Shown here piece by piece: positions 49,929-60,226 of a stretch of DNA of 64,000 nucleotides; the first letter of the stretch is position 1; each line of letters opens with the position of its first letter. The position numbers and the translations under genes are program-made. Source of the stretch: Streptomyces caeruleatus (GTDB lineage: Bacteria; Actinomycetota; Actinomycetes; Streptomycetales; Streptomycetaceae); assembly GCF_001514235.1 (NCBI RefSeq), contig NZ_KQ948924.1, forward strand, positions 186,001 to 250,000. Reading direction: 5' to 3'. The notes under the pieces were generated by a model. That model was not told where the DNA came from and did not search any database. It saw only the letters and a program-made list of their open reading frames with translations.

Positions 49929-51110
49929 ATGCCGTACGAGAGCCGTCTGCCCGTCACCGTCCTGTCCGGCTTCCTCGGGGCCGGCAAGACGACCCTGCTC
50001 AACCATGTCCTCGGCAACCGCGAGGGACTGCGTGTGGCGGTGATCGTCAACGACATGAGCGAGGTCAACATCGACGCCGCCCTGGTGCGCGGCGGCGAGG
50101 CCGCGCTGTCGCGGACCGAGGAGCGCCTGGTCGAGATGACCAACGGCTGCATCTGCTGCACCCTGCGCGACGACCTGCTGGAGGAGGTCGACCGGCTGGC
50201 CCGCGAGGGCCGCTTCGACCATCTCCTCATCGAGTCGTCCGGCATCTCCGAACCCATGCCGGTCGCCGCCACCTTCGCCTTCGCCCGCGACGACGGCGCC
50301 ACTCTCGGCGACCTCGCCCTCCTGGACACCATGGTCACGGTCGTCGACGCCGCGGGCTTCCTCGCCGAGCTGGACAGCGGCGACGAGCTCGCCGAGCGCG
50401 GCCTCGACCAGTACGAGGACGACGAGCGCACCGTCAGCGATCTCCTCATCGACCAGGTCGAGTTCGCTGACGTCCTCGTGCTCAACAAGCTCGACCTGGT
50501 GGACGCCGAGACGGCGGACGAGCTGCGGGCCGCGCTCGCCCGCCTGAACCCCGCGGCGCGGATCGTCGACGCCGTAAACGGGCAGGTGGCGCTCCAAGAG
50601 GTGCTCGGCACCCGGCTGTTCGACCTGGAGCGGGCCCAGCAGGCGCCGGGCTGGGTGCGGGAACTGAACGGCGACCATGTGCCGGAGACCGAGGAGTACG
50701 GAATCTCCTCCACCGTGTTCCGCGCCGCGGTGCCCTTCCACCCGGGGCGGCTGTGGACCTTCGTCACGGAGGACCTCGACAGCGGCGCGTACGGGAAGGT
50801 GCTGCGCTCCAAGGGGTTCTTCACCCTGGCCAGCCGTCCCCAGGTGACGGGGCTGTGGTCGCAGGCCGGTTCCGTCGCCCGCTTCGAGCCCAGCGCCGCA
50901 CGGGACGCCGACGCGCCGTACGCCCAGGAGCTGGTCTTCATCGGCACGCACCTGCGGGCGCCGGCGCTCCGGTCCGCCCTCACGGAGTGCCTGATGGCCG
51001 ACGGCGAGAGCGTCCCGGCCGCCGACCCGTTCCCGGACTGGGACACGTACGGCATCGACGACACCTGCGACCACGAGCAGGCGCCCCCGCTCCAGGCCTC
51101 CGCCCACTGA
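49929..51110 (+). CDS. CobW/ZNG1-family GTPase, zinc metallochaperone
   Basis: A 393-residue COG0523 G3E GTPase. The Walker A is [15 protein letters not shown] (near 13), the metal-binding CxCC motif is [13 protein letters not shown] (near 73), the base-specificity motif is NKLDL (near 185), and a CobW C-terminal domain covers about 255-360. The tail has TCDHEQAP. Zur-regulated members deliver zinc to client enzymes under deficiency. Co-transcription with C-minus rpmF (6-nt gap) fits this role. Confidence 0.93.
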   Translation: MPYESRLPVTVLSGFLGAGKTTLLNHVLGNREGLRVAVIVNDMSEVNIDAALVRGGEAALSRTEERLVEMTNGCICCTLRDDLLEEVDRLAREGRFDHLLIESSGISEPMPVAATFAFARDDGATLGDLALLDTMVTVVDAAGFLAELDSGDELAERGLDQYEDDERTVSDLLIDQVEFADVLVLNKLDLVDAETADELRAALARLNPAARIVDAVNGQVALQEVLGTRLFDLERAQQAPGWVRELNGDHVPETEEYGISSTVFRAAVPFHPGRLWTFVTEDLDSGAYGKVLRSKGFFTLASRPQVTGLWSQAGSVARFEPSAARDADAPYAQELVFIGTHLRAPALRSALTECLMADGESVPAADPFPDWDTYGIDDTCDHEQAPPLQASAH

Positions 51111-51205
51111 GTTCCCCTCGGGCCCGGCCTGGCTGCCGCACCACAACATCGCCCCGTGGGGAAGCCCGCGGGGAATCCCCCGGGCGCCGCGGTGTTGAAC
51201 CCTGC

Positions 51206-52204
51206 ATGAGCTCCGTGATCGCGCAGACCCGTTTCTCCGTCCTCGACCGCTCCCGCACCCGGGAGGGCGGGACGAACGCCGAGGCGCTGCGTGACACGGT
51301 GACGCTGGCGCGGGAGCTGGAGGAGCTGGGGTACCACCGTGTCTGGGTCTCGGAGCACCACGGCGTGCCCGGCGTCGCCGGTTCCGCGCCGACCGTGCTG
51401 GCCGCCGCCGTGGCGTCCGCGACCCGCACCATCCGGGTCGGCACCGGCGGCGTGATGCTGCCCAACCATCGACCGCTGGTCGTGGCCGAGCAGTTCGGGG
51501 TGCTGGAGTCCCTCTTCCCGGGGCGTATCGACATGGGGGTGGGGCGTTCGGTCGGCTTCACCGACGGGGTGCGTCGGGCGCTCGGGCGGGACAAGGGGGA
51601 CGCGGAGGACTTCGCGGCGCAGATCCAGGAGCTGCTCGGCTGGTTCCGGGGCACCTCGCCCACGGGGGTGCACGCGCGCCCTGCCGAGGGCCTGACCGTG
51701 CCGCCGTTCGTGCTGGCCATGGGGGAGGGGGCGGACATCGCGGCCCGGGCGGGCCTGCCCATGGTCATCGGTGACCTGCGGAACAGGGAGAAGATGCGGC
51801 GCGGCATCGACCACTATCGCGCCGGTTTCCGGCCCTCGCCCTGGGCGAGCGAGCCGTACGTCGTGATCTCCGGCACGATCGCGGTGGCCGCCACGCCCGA
51901 GGAGGCCCGGCGGCTGCTCGTGCCCGAGGCCTGGTCGATGGCCCATTCGCGCACGCACGGCACCTTCCCGCCGCTGCCGCCCGCCGAGCGCGTCGAGGCG
52001 CTCACGATGACCGACAAGGAGCGCGGCTTCTACGAGGGCGGCCTCGCCGGGCACATCGTCGGGACGGAGGACCAGGTCGCGCACGAACTGGAGACCGTGC
52101 TGAAGGAGACGGGCGCGCAGGAGGTGCTGGTCACGACGAGTACGTACGACCGTGCGGCCCTGGCGGACTCCTACCGGCGGCTCGCCCGGATCGTCAGCAC
52201 GTGA
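51206..52204 (+). CDS. LLM class flavin-dependent oxidoreductase
   Basis: A 332-residue bacterial-luciferase-fold protein. [20 protein letters not shown] near residues 50-69, [21 protein letters not shown] block ([13 protein letters not shown]) near 75-90 and [13 protein letters not shown] near 108 are typical of the MsnO8/LuxA-like LLM group. It uses reduced FMN or F420 and oxygen on an unknown substrate. The ATG at 51206 is chosen because homology starts at [11 protein letters not shown]. Monocistronic, 96 nt after CobW. Confidence 0.9.
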   Translation: MSSVIAQTRFSVLDRSRTREGGTNAEALRDTVTLARELEELGYHRVWVSEHHGVPGVAGSAPTVLAAAVASATRTIRVGTGGVMLPNHRPLVVAEQFGVLESLFPGRIDMGVGRSVGFTDGVRRALGRDKGDAEDFAAQIQELLGWFRGTSPTGVHARPAEGLTVPPFVLAMGEGADIAARAGLPMVIGDLRNREKMRRGIDHYRAGFRPSPWASEPYVVISGTIAVAATPEEARRLLVPEAWSMAHSRTHGTFPPLPPAERVEALTMTDKERGFYEGGLAGHIVGTEDQVAHELETVLKETGAQEVLVTTSTYDRAALADSYRRLARIVST

Positions 52205-52302
52205 CCCGGTCGCGGTCTCGTACGGCCGCCCGGGTCCCCTTCGCATAGGATCGCGGGGTTTGCCCCACGCCCATCGATCCGCCCGTCCCGGAGCTTGTGC
52301 CC

Positions 52303-54639
52303 ATGCGTTCCCCGCACGATCCGTACGTCCGCGTCCGTGGTGCCCGTGAGCACAACCTCAAGGGATTGGACGTTGACATTCCGCGGGACGTGTTGACCGT
52401 GTTCACAGGCGTCTCCGGGTCCGGGAAGTCGTCGTTGGCGTTCGGCACGATCTACGCGGAGGCCCAGCGCCGCTACTTCGAGTCGGTCGCGCCGTACGCG
52501 CGCAGGCTGATCCACCAGGTCGGCGCGCCGAAAGTCGGCGAGATCAGCGGACTTCCGCCCGCCGTGTCGCTGCAGCAGCGCCGCTCGGCGCCGACGTCCC
52601 GCTCCTCCGTCGGCACGGTCACCAACCTCTCCAACTCCCTGCGGATGCTGTTCTCCCGCGCCGGCGCCTACCCGCCGGGCGCCGGGCGGCTCGACTCGGA
52701 CGCCTTCTCGCCGAACACGGCGGCCGGGGCGTGCCCGGAGTGCCACGGCCTCGGCCAGGTGCACCGTACGTCCGAGGAGCTGCTGGTCCCCGACCCGTCG
52801 CTGTCGATCCGGGAGGGCGCGATCGCCGCGTGGCCGGGGGCGTGGCAGGGCAAGAACCTGCGCGACATCCTCGACGCGCTCGGTCACGACGTCGACCGGC
52901 CCTGGCGCGAACTGCCCGCCGGGCAGCGCGAGTGGATCCTCTTCACCGACGAGCAGCCGGTCGTCACCGTCCACCCCGTGCGCGACGCCGACCGTATCCA
53001 ACGGCCCTACCAGGGCACGTACATGAGCGCCCACCGGTACGTCATGAAGACGTTCGCCGACTCCAAGAGCCCGACCCTCAGGGCCCGGGCGGAGCGGTTC
53101 CTCGCCGCCGCGCCCTGCCCGGCGTGCGGCGGCAGCCGGCTGCGGCCCGAGGCGCTGGCGGTGACGTTCGCCGGCCGGACGATCGCCGAGCTGGCCGCGC
53201 TGCCGCTCACCGAGCTGGCCGGCACGCTGAACGGCGAGGCCGTGTCGGAGACGGCCCGTGTCCTCACCGGGGACCTCCGCTCGCGTATCGCGCCCGTCGT
53301 CGAGCTCGGCCTGGGCTATCTCAGCCTCGACCGCGCCACGCCCACGCTCTCGGCGGGCGAACTGCAACGCCTGCGGCTCGCGACCCAGCTGCGGTCCGGG
53401 CTGTTCGGTGTCGTGTACGTCCTCGACGAGCCGTCCGCGGGACTGCACCCGGCTGACACGGAGGCGCTGCTGACGGTGCTGGCGCGGCTGAAGGCGGCCG
53501 GGAACACGGTGTTCGTGGTCGAGCACCACCTCGACGTCATGCGCGGCGCCGACTGGCTGGTCGACGTGGGTCCGCGGGCGGGCGAGCACGGCGGGCAGGT
53601 GCTGCACAGCGGGCCGGTGGCGGAGCTGGCGACGGTCGCGGAGTCGGCCACCGCGCGCTTCCTGTTCGACGACTCCCCCGCCGCCGTACGCCAAGTGCGC
53701 TCCCCGCACGGCCGGTTGAAGGTCGGCCCGGTCACCCGGCACAACCTGCGCGGCGTGACGGCCGAGTTCCCGCTCGGCGCGTTCACCGCTGTCACCGGGG
53801 TCTCCGGCTCGGGCAAGTCCACGCTCATCGGCGAGATCACCGAGGACCTGGCGGGGGTCGGGCGCCTGGTCTCGGTCGACCAGAAGCCCATCGGCCGCAC
53901 CCCGCGCTCCAACCTCGCCACCTATACCGGCCTCTTCGACGTCGTACGCAAGGTGTTCGCGGCCACCGACGAGGCACGGGAGCGCGGGTACGGCGTCGGG
54001 CGCTTCTCCTTCAATGTCGCCGGAGGTCGCTGCGAGACCTGTCAGGGCGAGGGGTTCGTCAGCGTGGAGCTGCTGTTCCTGCCGAGCACGTACGCGCCGT
54101 GCCCGGACTGCGGCGGGGCGCGCTACAACCCCGAGACGCTCCAAGTGGCGTACCGGGGACGGAACATCGCGCGGGTGCTGGACCTCACGGTGGAGGCGGC
54201 CGCGGAGTTCTTCGCGGACACGCCGGCCGTGGCCCGCAGCCTCGCCACCCTGCTGGACGTCGGCCTCGGATATCTGCGGCTCGGACAGCCGGCGACCGAG
54301 CTGTCCGGTGGCGAGGCCCAGCGCATCAAGCTGGCGAGCGAGTTGCAGCGGACCCGCCGCGGCCACACCCTGTACCTCCTCGACGAGCCGACGACCGGCC
54401 TCCACCCGGCCGATGTGGAGGTGCTGTTGCGCCAGTTGCACGGGCTCGTCGACGCCGGGCACACCGTGGTCGTGGTCGAGCACGACATGTCCGTCGTCGC
54501 GGGCGCCGACTGGGTGATCGACCTGGGGCCGGGCGGCGGTGACGCGGGCGGGCGGATCGTGGCGGCGGGCCGGCCGGCGGAGGTGGCGCGCGCGGAGGGG
54601 AGCGCCACGGCGCCGTACCTGGCTCGTGTGATGCCTTGA
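52303..54639 (+). CDS. UvrA-like ABC ATPase, short drug-resistance-type paralogue
   Basis: A 778-residue UvrA homologue with two ABC modules: Walker [13 protein letters not shown] (near 36) and [12 protein letters not shown] (near 500), signature loops [14 protein letters not shown] and [14 protein letters not shown], and zinc motifs CPECHGLG and [18 protein letters not shown]. It is about 170 residues shorter than canonical UvrA, consistent with loss of the UvrB-binding region. Such short paralogues (UvrA2, DrrC-like) protect against DNA-binding drugs. The ATG at 52303 or the GTG at 52297 may be used; GGAGC precedes both. Confidence 0.9.
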   Translation: MRSPHDPYVRVRGAREHNLKGLDVDIPRDVLTVFTGVSGSGKSSLAFGTIYAEAQRRYFESVAPYARRLIHQVGAPKVGEISGLPPAVSLQQRRSAPTSRSSVGTVTNLSNSLRMLFSRAGAYPPGAGRLDSDAFSPNTAAGACPECHGLGQVHRTSEELLVPDPSLSIREGAIAAWPGAWQGKNLRDILDALGHDVDRPWRELPAGQREWILFTDEQPVVTVHPVRDADRIQRPYQGTYMSAHRYVMKTFADSKSPTLRARAERFLAAAPCPACGGSRLRPEALAVTFAGRTIAELAALPLTELAGTLNGEAVSETARVLTGDLRSRIAPVVELGLGYLSLDRATPTLSAGELQRLRLATQLRSGLFGVVYVLDEPSAGLHPADTEALLTVLARLKAAGNTVFVVEHHLDVMRGADWLVDVGPRAGEHGGQVLHSGPVAELATVAESATARFLFDDSPAAVRQVRSPHGRLKVGPVTRHNLRGVTAEFPLGAFTAVTGVSGSGKSTLIGEITEDLAGVGRLVSVDQKPIGRTPRSNLATYTGLFDVVRKVFAATDEARERGYGVGRFSFNVAGGRCETCQGEGFVSVELLFLPSTYAPCPDCGGARYNPETLQVAYRGRNIARVLDLTVEAAAEFFADTPAVARSLATLLDVGLGYLRLGQPATELSGGEAQRIKLASELQRTRRGHTLYLLDEPTTGLHPADVEVLLRQLHGLVDAGHTVVVVEHDMSVVAGADWVIDLGPGGGDAGGRIVAAGRPAEVARAEGSATAPYLARVMP

Positions 54640-54818
54640 GTCCTGCGCGGGTGATGCCCTGAACAGCCCTTGGGGACCTGGCACTTGTGCCTCGTAGAAT
54701 CGCCGCGTGCGTTGATCCTCCGCGCGGCGGCGCGTGCCGTCGCGGACCGTGTGGGCGCCCGGATGATCCGTGGCCGCCCCGGCAGGCATATCCGTCACCG
54801 CTCCCACGGAGATCACGC

Positions 54819-55556
54819 ATGACCGCGCAGCAGTGCCTCACCTACGACGCGTTCGTCGCGCTCGCCACGGCCGACCCCGCCGTCGCCGGCCTCGTCCTCA
54901 AGGGCTCGCGGGCCCATGACGGCATGGCCACCGAGCACTCCGACCACGATCTGTACGTCGTCCTCGCGGACGGCGCGGCGACCGGCCTGCGTCGCCTCAC
55001 CGGGCACCGCACGGCCCGGCTGGATCTGGTGATCGTCTCTCTGGCCGAGTTCCGGGCGGCCGGAATGCCGGGCTTCGAGCGCTACGCCCTCGCCCGGGCA
55101 CGGGTCGTGCTCGACCGGCTGGACGGTGGGATCGCGGAGATCCTCGCCGCCAAGGCACGGCTCGGCGCCGACGAGGCGTTCCGGGCGGCCGACGGATGGC
55201 TCGACGCGTACGTCAACTCGCTCTACCGCTCGGTCAAGAACGACCGTGACGGCGAGCCGCTCGCCGCCCGGCTCGACGCCACCGACGGTCTGGGGCACCT
55301 GCTGGAGCTGCTCTTCGCCCTGGACCGGCGTCCTCGCCCGTACAACAAGTACCTACGCTGGGAGCTCGCCCGCCACCCGCTGCCGGGCTGGGACGGAGCC
55401 GCCCTGCTGCGGGACATGGAGCGTGTCTGCGCGAGCGGCGACGTAACGGTCCAGCGGCGGCTGTTCGCCCTGGTGGAGGCCGCGGCCCGCCGGGCGGGGC
55501 ACGAGGCGGTGCTGGACGGCTGGGGCGAGGATCTGCGGCTGCTGCGCCCCCGGTAG
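54819..55556 (+). CDS. Nucleotidyltransferase domain protein
   Basis: A 245-residue protein with an N-terminal polymerase-beta-type core: VLKGSRAHDGMATEHSDHDLYVV (begins near residue 27) has the GS loop and the Asp pair of DHD, and LDLVIVSL near 70 gives the third Asp. The C-terminal half is helical (VNSLYRSVKNDRDG, LLELLFALDRRPRPYNKYL), as in aminoglycoside nucleotidyltransferases and related proteins. The substrate is unknown. The ATG at 54819 follows CGGAGATC. The 3' end overlaps the convergent acyltransferase frame by about 200 nt. Confidence 0.82.
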   Translation: MTAQQCLTYDAFVALATADPAVAGLVLKGSRAHDGMATEHSDHDLYVVLADGAATGLRRLTGHRTARLDLVIVSLAEFRAAGMPGFERYALARARVVLDRLDGGIAEILAAKARLGADEAFRAADGWLDAYVNSLYRSVKNDRDGEPLAARLDATDGLGHLLELLFALDRRPRPYNKYLRWELARHPLPGWDGAALLRDMERVCASGDVTVQRRLFALVEAAARRAGHEAVLDGWGEDLRLLRPR

Positions 55557-56426
55557 TACGGAGCGTTCGGCGGCTCGGGCCAGGTCCCGGCGGTCGGTGT
55601 GACGGCCGGGCGTGATGGGCTCCCGCACCTCGACGTCGGCGACCAGCTCGCGTGCCCGCACCACCCGCCACACCGAGGTCAGCAGCGCGTCGTCGCCGAC
55701 GAAGGCGGCCCGTGTGCCGGCCGTGCCCCGCGCCGTCCGGTACGTCAGGCGGACCGGCTGGACGGGGACGTCCGCGTCGAGGGCCGCCTGGAAGGCGGCC
55801 CGGCGGAAGCGGCCCTGGGCGCGGCCGCACCAGGTGCTGCCCTCGGGGAAGAGGGCGACAGCCTCGCCGGCTCGTAGCGCCTCGGCGATCCGGGCCACCG
55901 TCGCGGGCAGGGCGCGGATCCGGTCGCGGTCGATGAAGAGGACGCCGCTGCGGGCGGTCAGCCACCCGGCGACGGGCCAGTCCCGGATCTCCGACTTGGC
56001 GAGCATCCGAGCCGGGCGGACGGCGGCGACCAGCGGGATGTCCAGCCAGGAGACGTGGTTGGCGACCAGCAGCAGCCCGCCGTCGGCCGCCGCACCGCCG
56101 TCGATACGGGCCCGGACCCCCGCGGCCCGCACGACCCAGCCGCACCAGCGCCGGATCAGGGCCGCGGGGATGCGCGCACTCAGCGGGCAGGTCAGGAAGC
56201 CGACGACCAGCAGGAGCAGGACCGCCGTGAGCCGCAGGGCGGCCAGGGGGACGGCCCGGACGGGTCCTGTCGCGTCGACGCAGGCCCGCGGGGTGCAGGG
56301 CGCGCTGGGCCGCCAGAGGTTCGCCGCCTCGACGGGGTGGGGCCCCGCGACCGGGAGCCCGGCCGCCCTGGCCTCGGGGGCGGTCGCCGTGGGGACACGC
56401 ACGGCACTGAGGGAGTGGGTGCTCAT
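55353..56426 (-). CDS. 1-acyl-glycerol-3-phosphate-type acyltransferase (PlsC/OlsA-like)
   Basis: A 357-residue acyltransferase. A hydrophobic segment (LRLTAVLLLLVVGFLTC, near 66-82) precedes the catalytic NHVSWLDIPL (H-x4-D, near 122) and FPEGSTWCG (near 190). Residues to about 285 are normal. The frame then stays open for about 70 more codons antisense to the nucleotidyltransferase gene, giving a Gln/Arg/Pro-rich tail (GAQQPQILAPAVQHRLVP). The family usually ends near RRDLARAAE, so the stop may have been lost. The ATG at 56426 lies 14 nt after the OlsB-like gene. Together they could make ornithine lipid. Confidence 0.82.
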   Translation of the reverse strand: MSTHSLSAVRVPTATAPEARAAGLPVAGPHPVEAANLWRPSAPCTPRACVDATGPVRAVPLAALRLTAVLLLLVVGFLTCPLSARIPAALIRRWCGWVVRAAGVRARIDGGAAADGGLLLVANHVSWLDIPLVAAVRPARMLAKSEIRDWPVAGWLTARSGVLFIDRDRIRALPATVARIAEALRAGEAVALFPEGSTWCGRAQGRFRRAAFQAALDADVPVQPVRLTYRTARGTAGTRAAFVGDDALLTSVWRVVRARELVADVEVREPITPGRHTDRRDLARAAERSVLPGAQQPQILAPAVQHRLVPRPAGRGLHQGEQPPLDRYVAARADTLHVPQQGGSVPARQRVAGELPA

Positions 56427-56440
56427 GGCCGCCACGTCCG

Positions 56441-57211
56441 TCACGCCGGGACGAGGGAGAGGAAGTGCCGCAGATAGCGCGAGTTGACCCGGCGCATCGA
56501 CAGCAGCACGTACAGGTCGGCGACCCCGAACTCCGGGTCGTGCGCGGGCTCGCCGCAGACGAAGGCGCCGAGGCGGAGGTAGCCGCGCAGCAGGGCCGGG
56601 AGTTCGGTGCGGGTGGCGGGGGCCGGGGCGGTCGGCTGCCAGGGGCGCAGCGGGCGTACCCGGTACTCCTCCGGGGCCAGGTGCTTGGCCTGCACCCGGT
56701 CCCAGGTCCCGGCCGCGAGCGTGCCGCCGTCGGCCAGCGGGATCGAGCAGCAGCCGGCCAGCCACTCGTGGCCGCGGTCCACCATGTAGCGGGCGATGCC
56801 GGCCCAGATGAGGCTGATGACGGCGCCGTCACGGTGGTCGGGGTGGACGCAGGAGCGGCCGACCTCGACCAGGTTGGGGCGCAGGGCGTCGATCCGGGTG
56901 AGGTCGAACTCGCCCTCGGAGTACAGCCGCCCGGCGACCGCGGCGCGCTCCGGCGGCAGCAGCCGGTAGGTGCCGACGACCTGCCCGGACACCTCCTCGC
57001 GGACGAGCAGGTGGTCGCAGTACGCGTCGAAGGCGTCGATGTCGTGGCCCGGTTGCGGGGTGGACAGCAGGGCCCCCATCTCACCGGCGAAGACGTCGTG
57101 CCGCAGCCGCTGGGCTGCGCGCACGTCCTCCTCGTTGCGGGCGAGGCCGACGGTGTAGCGGGTGGGTGCGGTGGGCTGCGGGGGACGGTCGACGGTCAGT
57201 ACGCCGGTCAT
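56441..57211 (-). CDS. GNAT-fold acyl-ACP N-acyltransferase, OlsB-like
   Basis: A 256-residue protein of the autoinducer-synthase/OlsB-type GNAT family. LRHDVFAGEMGA near 37-48, VVGTYRLLPP near 78, VEVGRSCVHPDHRDG near 115 and VADLYVLLSMRRVNSRYLRHF at the end match OlsB, which forms lyso-ornithine lipid from ornithine and a 3-hydroxyacyl-ACP. The adjacent PlsC-like gene would supply the second, O-acylation step. Ornithine lipids are known from Streptomyces. The ATG at 57211 follows CAGGAGTAAGCC. Confidence 0.82.
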   Translation of the reverse strand: MTGVLTVDRPPQPTAPTRYTVGLARNEEDVRAAQRLRHDVFAGEMGALLSTPQPGHDIDAFDAYCDHLLVREEVSGQVVGTYRLLPPERAAVAGRLYSEGEFDLTRIDALRPNLVEVGRSCVHPDHRDGAVISLIWAGIARYMVDRGHEWLAGCCSIPLADGGTLAAGTWDRVQAKHLAPEEYRVRPLRPWQPTAPAPATRTELPALLRGYLRLGAFVCGEPAHDPEFGVADLYVLLSMRRVNSRYLRHFLSLVPA

Positions 57212-57532
57212 GGCTTACTCCTGGTCACGGGCCGGGGACGGCGAGCGGAGGGCAGAGGCGAGCGGTGTGAGGTGCCGCCCCTGTTCTTCCGATGCCGGTT
57301 GGCGTATGCGTGACCGGTGCCAGGAGAGTGGATGTGCGGAGGTTGAACGCTTCGCTGGCGCGCCGAAAGGCGAGACGGGGCCGGGGAGCACCTCCCGACC
57401 CCGCCCGTCCGCACCTACGGCGAACGTCCTTTCCTTGCCGGCCGACCCGGGCGACACCCCCAAGGGGCGCGGGGAACTGCGCGACCAGCCACGACGCCCC
57501 GCAGCCGTCACACGACCGCCGCCCCTACAGCG
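57212..57532. repeat. 321-nt intergenic region with dispersed repeat copy (57463-57490)
   Basis: Lies between the olsB-like start and the sdhB stop. It contains one plus-orientation copy of the 28-bp repeat AGGGGCGCGGGGAACTGCGCGACCAGCC at 57463-57490, about 43 nt beyond the sdhB stop, where it may act in 3'-end formation. A hairpin-prone GC-rich stretch (57365-57410) precedes it. The olsB promoter must lie near 57215-57300. No gene seen. Confidence 0.8.
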
Positions 57533-58279
57533 CTACCGCTTCACCTTCCGAGTAGCCCGCAGCCACTCCTTGTTCATCCCGGTGATGGACATCAACGGAA
57601 TGCCCTTCGGACAAGCCGTGGCACACTCCCCCGTGAGCGTGCACCCCCCGAACCCCTCCTCGTCCATCTGCGCCACCATGTCCAGCACCCGCGTCTCCCG
57701 CTCGGGCGCCCCCTGCGGCAGCACGTTCAGATGATTGATCTTGGCGGACGTGAACAACATCGCCGCCCCGTTGGGACACGCCGCCACGCACGCCCCGCAC
57801 CCGATGCACTCCGCGTGCTCGAAGGCGAAGTCGGCGTCCGGCTTCGGCACCGGCGTGGCGTGGGCCTCGGGAGCCGCCCCAGTCGGTGCGGTGACGTACC
57901 CGCCGGCCTGGATGATCCGGTCGAACGCCGTCCGGTCCACGACCAGATCCTTGATCACAGGGAACGCCGACGCCCGCCACGGCTCGATGTCGATCGTGTC
58001 GCCGTCCTTGAAGGACCGCATGTGCAGCTGGCAGGTGGTGGTCCGCTCCGGGCCGTGCGCGTCGCCGTTGATCACGAGCGAACACGCGCCGCAGATCCCC
58101 TCACGGCAGTCGTGGTCGAACGCGACGGGGTCCTCACCGCGGAGGATGAGCTCCTCGTTGAGGGTGTCGAGCATCTCCAGGAACGACATGTCGGAGGAGA
58201 TGCCGTCCACCTCGTACGTGGACATGGCGCCTTCGGCGTCGGCGTTCTTCTGCCGCCAGACGCGCAGGGTGAGCTTCAT
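57533..58279 (-). CDS. sdhB: Succinate dehydrogenase iron-sulfur subunit
   Basis: A 248-residue SdhB. The [2Fe-2S] cluster cysteines are in [16 protein letters not shown] with a later TTTCQLH. The [4Fe-4S]/[3Fe-4S] cysteines are in [17 protein letters not shown] and [17 protein letters not shown]. It passes electrons from SdhA to the membrane anchor. The start overlaps sdhA by ATGA. Last gene of sdhCAB. The subunit set, with one membrane protein of about 235 residues, is the actinobacterial type resembling B-type succinate:menaquinone oxidoreductase. Confidence 0.96.
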   Translation of the reverse strand: MKLTLRVWRQKNADAEGAMSTYEVDGISSDMSFLEMLDTLNEELILRGEDPVAFDHDCREGICGACSLVINGDAHGPERTTTCQLHMRSFKDGDTIDIEPWRASAFPVIKDLVVDRTAFDRIIQAGGYVTAPTGAAPEAHATPVPKPDADFAFEHAECIGCGACVAACPNGAAMLFTSAKINHLNVLPQGAPERETRVLDMVAQMDEEGFGGCTLTGECATACPKGIPLMSITGMNKEWLRATRKVKR

Positions 58280-60225
58280 GCGTAGCTCCGCTGGGTGGGG
58301 TGGACGTACTCGAAGACGAGGTCTTCCTTGTGCAGGACCGGAGCGGCGCCGGTCTCGGTGAACTCCCAGGCCGCCGCGTAGGCGAACTCGTCGTCCTTGC
58401 GGGCCGCCTCACCGTCCGGTGTCTGCGACTCCTCACGGAAGTGGCCGCCGCAGGACTCGCCGCGGTGCAGTGCGTCGAGGCACATGAGCTCGGCGAGCTC
58501 CAGGTAGTCGACGACGCGGTTGGCCTTCTCCAGTGACTGGTTGAACTCCTCGCCGACACCGGGCACCTTGATGCGCCGCCAGAACTCCTCACGGATCTGC
58601 GGGATGCGCTCCAGCGCCTTGCGCAGACCGGAGTCCGTACGGGCCATGCCGCAGAACTCCCACATCAGTTCGCCGACCTCGCGGTGGAAGGAGTCCGGGG
58701 TGCGGTCGCCGTCGACGGACAGCAGCAGGTTGAGCCGGTCCTCGGTCTCCGCCAGCACCTCCTGTACGACGGGGTGTTCGGCGGTGACCCGCTCGTGGTG
58801 CGGGTTGCGGGCGAGGTAGTCGTTGATGGTGGCGGGGAGGACGAAGTAGCCGTCGGCCAGGCCCTGCATCAGCGCGGAGGCGCCGAGGCGGTTCGCGCCA
58901 TGGTCGGAGAAGTTCGCCTCGCCGATCGCGAACAGGCCCGGCACGGTGGTCTGGAGGTCGTAGTCGACCCACAGTCCGCCCATCGTGTAGTGCACGGCCG
59001 GGTAGATCCGCATCGGCACCTCGTACGGATCCTCGTCGGTGATCCGCTGGTACATGTCGAAGAGGTTGCCGTACTTGGCCTCGACGGCCTTGCGCCCCAT
59101 GCGCTTGATGGCGTCGGCGAAGTCGAGGTAGACGCCCTGTCCGCCGGGGCCGACCCCCCTGCCCTCGTCGCAGACGTTCTTCGCGGCGCGGGAGGCGATG
59201 TCGCGCGGGACCAGGTTGCCGAAGGACGGGTAGATGCGCTCCAGGTAGTAGTCGCGCTCGTCCTCGGGGATCTTGTTCGCCGGGCGGTCATCACCCCGGG
59301 CCTTCGGCACCCAGATCCGGCCGTCGTTGCGCAGCGACTCGCTCATCAGCGTCAGCTTGGACTGGTGGTCGCCGGTGCGCGGGATGCAGGTGGGGTGGAT
59401 CTGGGTGAAGCAGGGGTTGGCGAAGTAGGCGCCGCGCCGGTGCGCCCGCCAGACGGCGGTGGCGTTGGAGTTCATGGCGTTCGTCGACAGATAGAAGACG
59501 TTGCCGTAGCCGCCGGATGCCAGCACCACCGCGTCCGCGAAGTACGTGTCGATCCGGCCGGTGACGAGGTCCCGGGCCACGATCCCGCGTGCCCGCCCGT
59601 CGACGACGATCAGGTCGAGCATCTCGGTACGCGGGTGCATCTCGATGTTCCCGGCGGCGATCTGCCTGCTCAGGGCCTGGTAGGCGCCGAGCAGCAGCTG
59701 CTGGCCCGTCTGGCCGCGGGCGTAGAACGTCCGGGAGACCTGGACGCCGCCGAAGGACCGGGTGTCGAGCAGTCCGCCGTACTCGCGGGCGAAGGGCACG
59801 CCCTGCGCGACGCACTGGTCGATGATCTCGACGGAGATCTGCGCGAGCCGGTGGACGTTGGACTCCCGGGCACGGAAGTCACCGCCCTTGACGGTGTCGT
59901 AGAAGAGGCGGTGGACGGAGTCGCCGTCGTTGCGGTAGTTCTTCGCCGCGTTGATGCCGCCCTGGGCGGCGATGGAGTGGGCGCGGCGCGGGGAGTCCTG
60001 ATAGCAGAACTGGACGACGTTGTAGCCCTGTTCGGCGAGGGTGGCGCCCGCGGAGCCGCCGGCCAGCCCGGTCCCCACCACGATCACCGTGTGCTTGCGG
60101 CGGTTGGCGGGGTTGACCAGCTTGGCCTCGAAACGCCGTTTGTCCCAGCGCTCGTTGACGGGCCCGGCGGGGGCTTTGGCGTCGGCGACCGGTTCGCCGG
60201 TCGTGTACTCGGCGTAGGTAGACAT
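58276..60225 (-). CDS. sdhA: Succinate dehydrogenase/fumarate reductase flavoprotein subunit
   Basis: A 649-residue SdhA. The FAD loop [20 protein letters not shown] is near residues 49-68 and the FAD-attachment His in [17 protein letters not shown] near 81. [20 protein letters not shown] and the substrate-site HPTCIP follow, with the C-terminal helical domain ending YVHPTQRSY. It oxidises succinate to fumarate. Full length, unlike the decayed homologue at 29863. One base separates it from the sdhC stop and it overlaps sdhB. Confidence 0.96.
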   Translation of the reverse strand: MSTYAEYTTGEPVADAKAPAGPVNERWDKRRFEAKLVNPANRRKHTVIVVGTGLAGGSAGATLAEQGYNVVQFCYQDSPRRAHSIAAQGGINAAKNYRNDGDSVHRLFYDTVKGGDFRARESNVHRLAQISVEIIDQCVAQGVPFAREYGGLLDTRSFGGVQVSRTFYARGQTGQQLLLGAYQALSRQIAAGNIEMHPRTEMLDLIVVDGRARGIVARDLVTGRIDTYFADAVVLASGGYGNVFYLSTNAMNSNATAVWRAHRRGAYFANPCFTQIHPTCIPRTGDHQSKLTLMSESLRNDGRIWVPKARGDDRPANKIPEDERDYYLERIYPSFGNLVPRDIASRAAKNVCDEGRGVGPGGQGVYLDFADAIKRMGRKAVEAKYGNLFDMYQRITDEDPYEVPMRIYPAVHYTMGGLWVDYDLQTTVPGLFAIGEANFSDHGANRLGASALMQGLADGYFVLPATINDYLARNPHHERVTAEHPVVQEVLAETEDRLNLLLSVDGDRTPDSFHREVGELMWEFCGMARTDSGLRKALERIPQIREEFWRRIKVPGVGEEFNQSLEKANRVVDYLELAELMCLDALHRGESCGGHFREESQTPDGEAARKDDEFAYAAAWEFTETGAAPVLHKEDLVFEYVHPTQRSYA

Positions 60226-60226
60226 G

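Noticed and set aside
52171..54816. 881-codon open frame antisense to the UvrA-like gene
   Set aside because: The plus strand encodes both ABC modules with Walker and signature motifs; the antisense frame has shadow composition and extends across gene boundaries.
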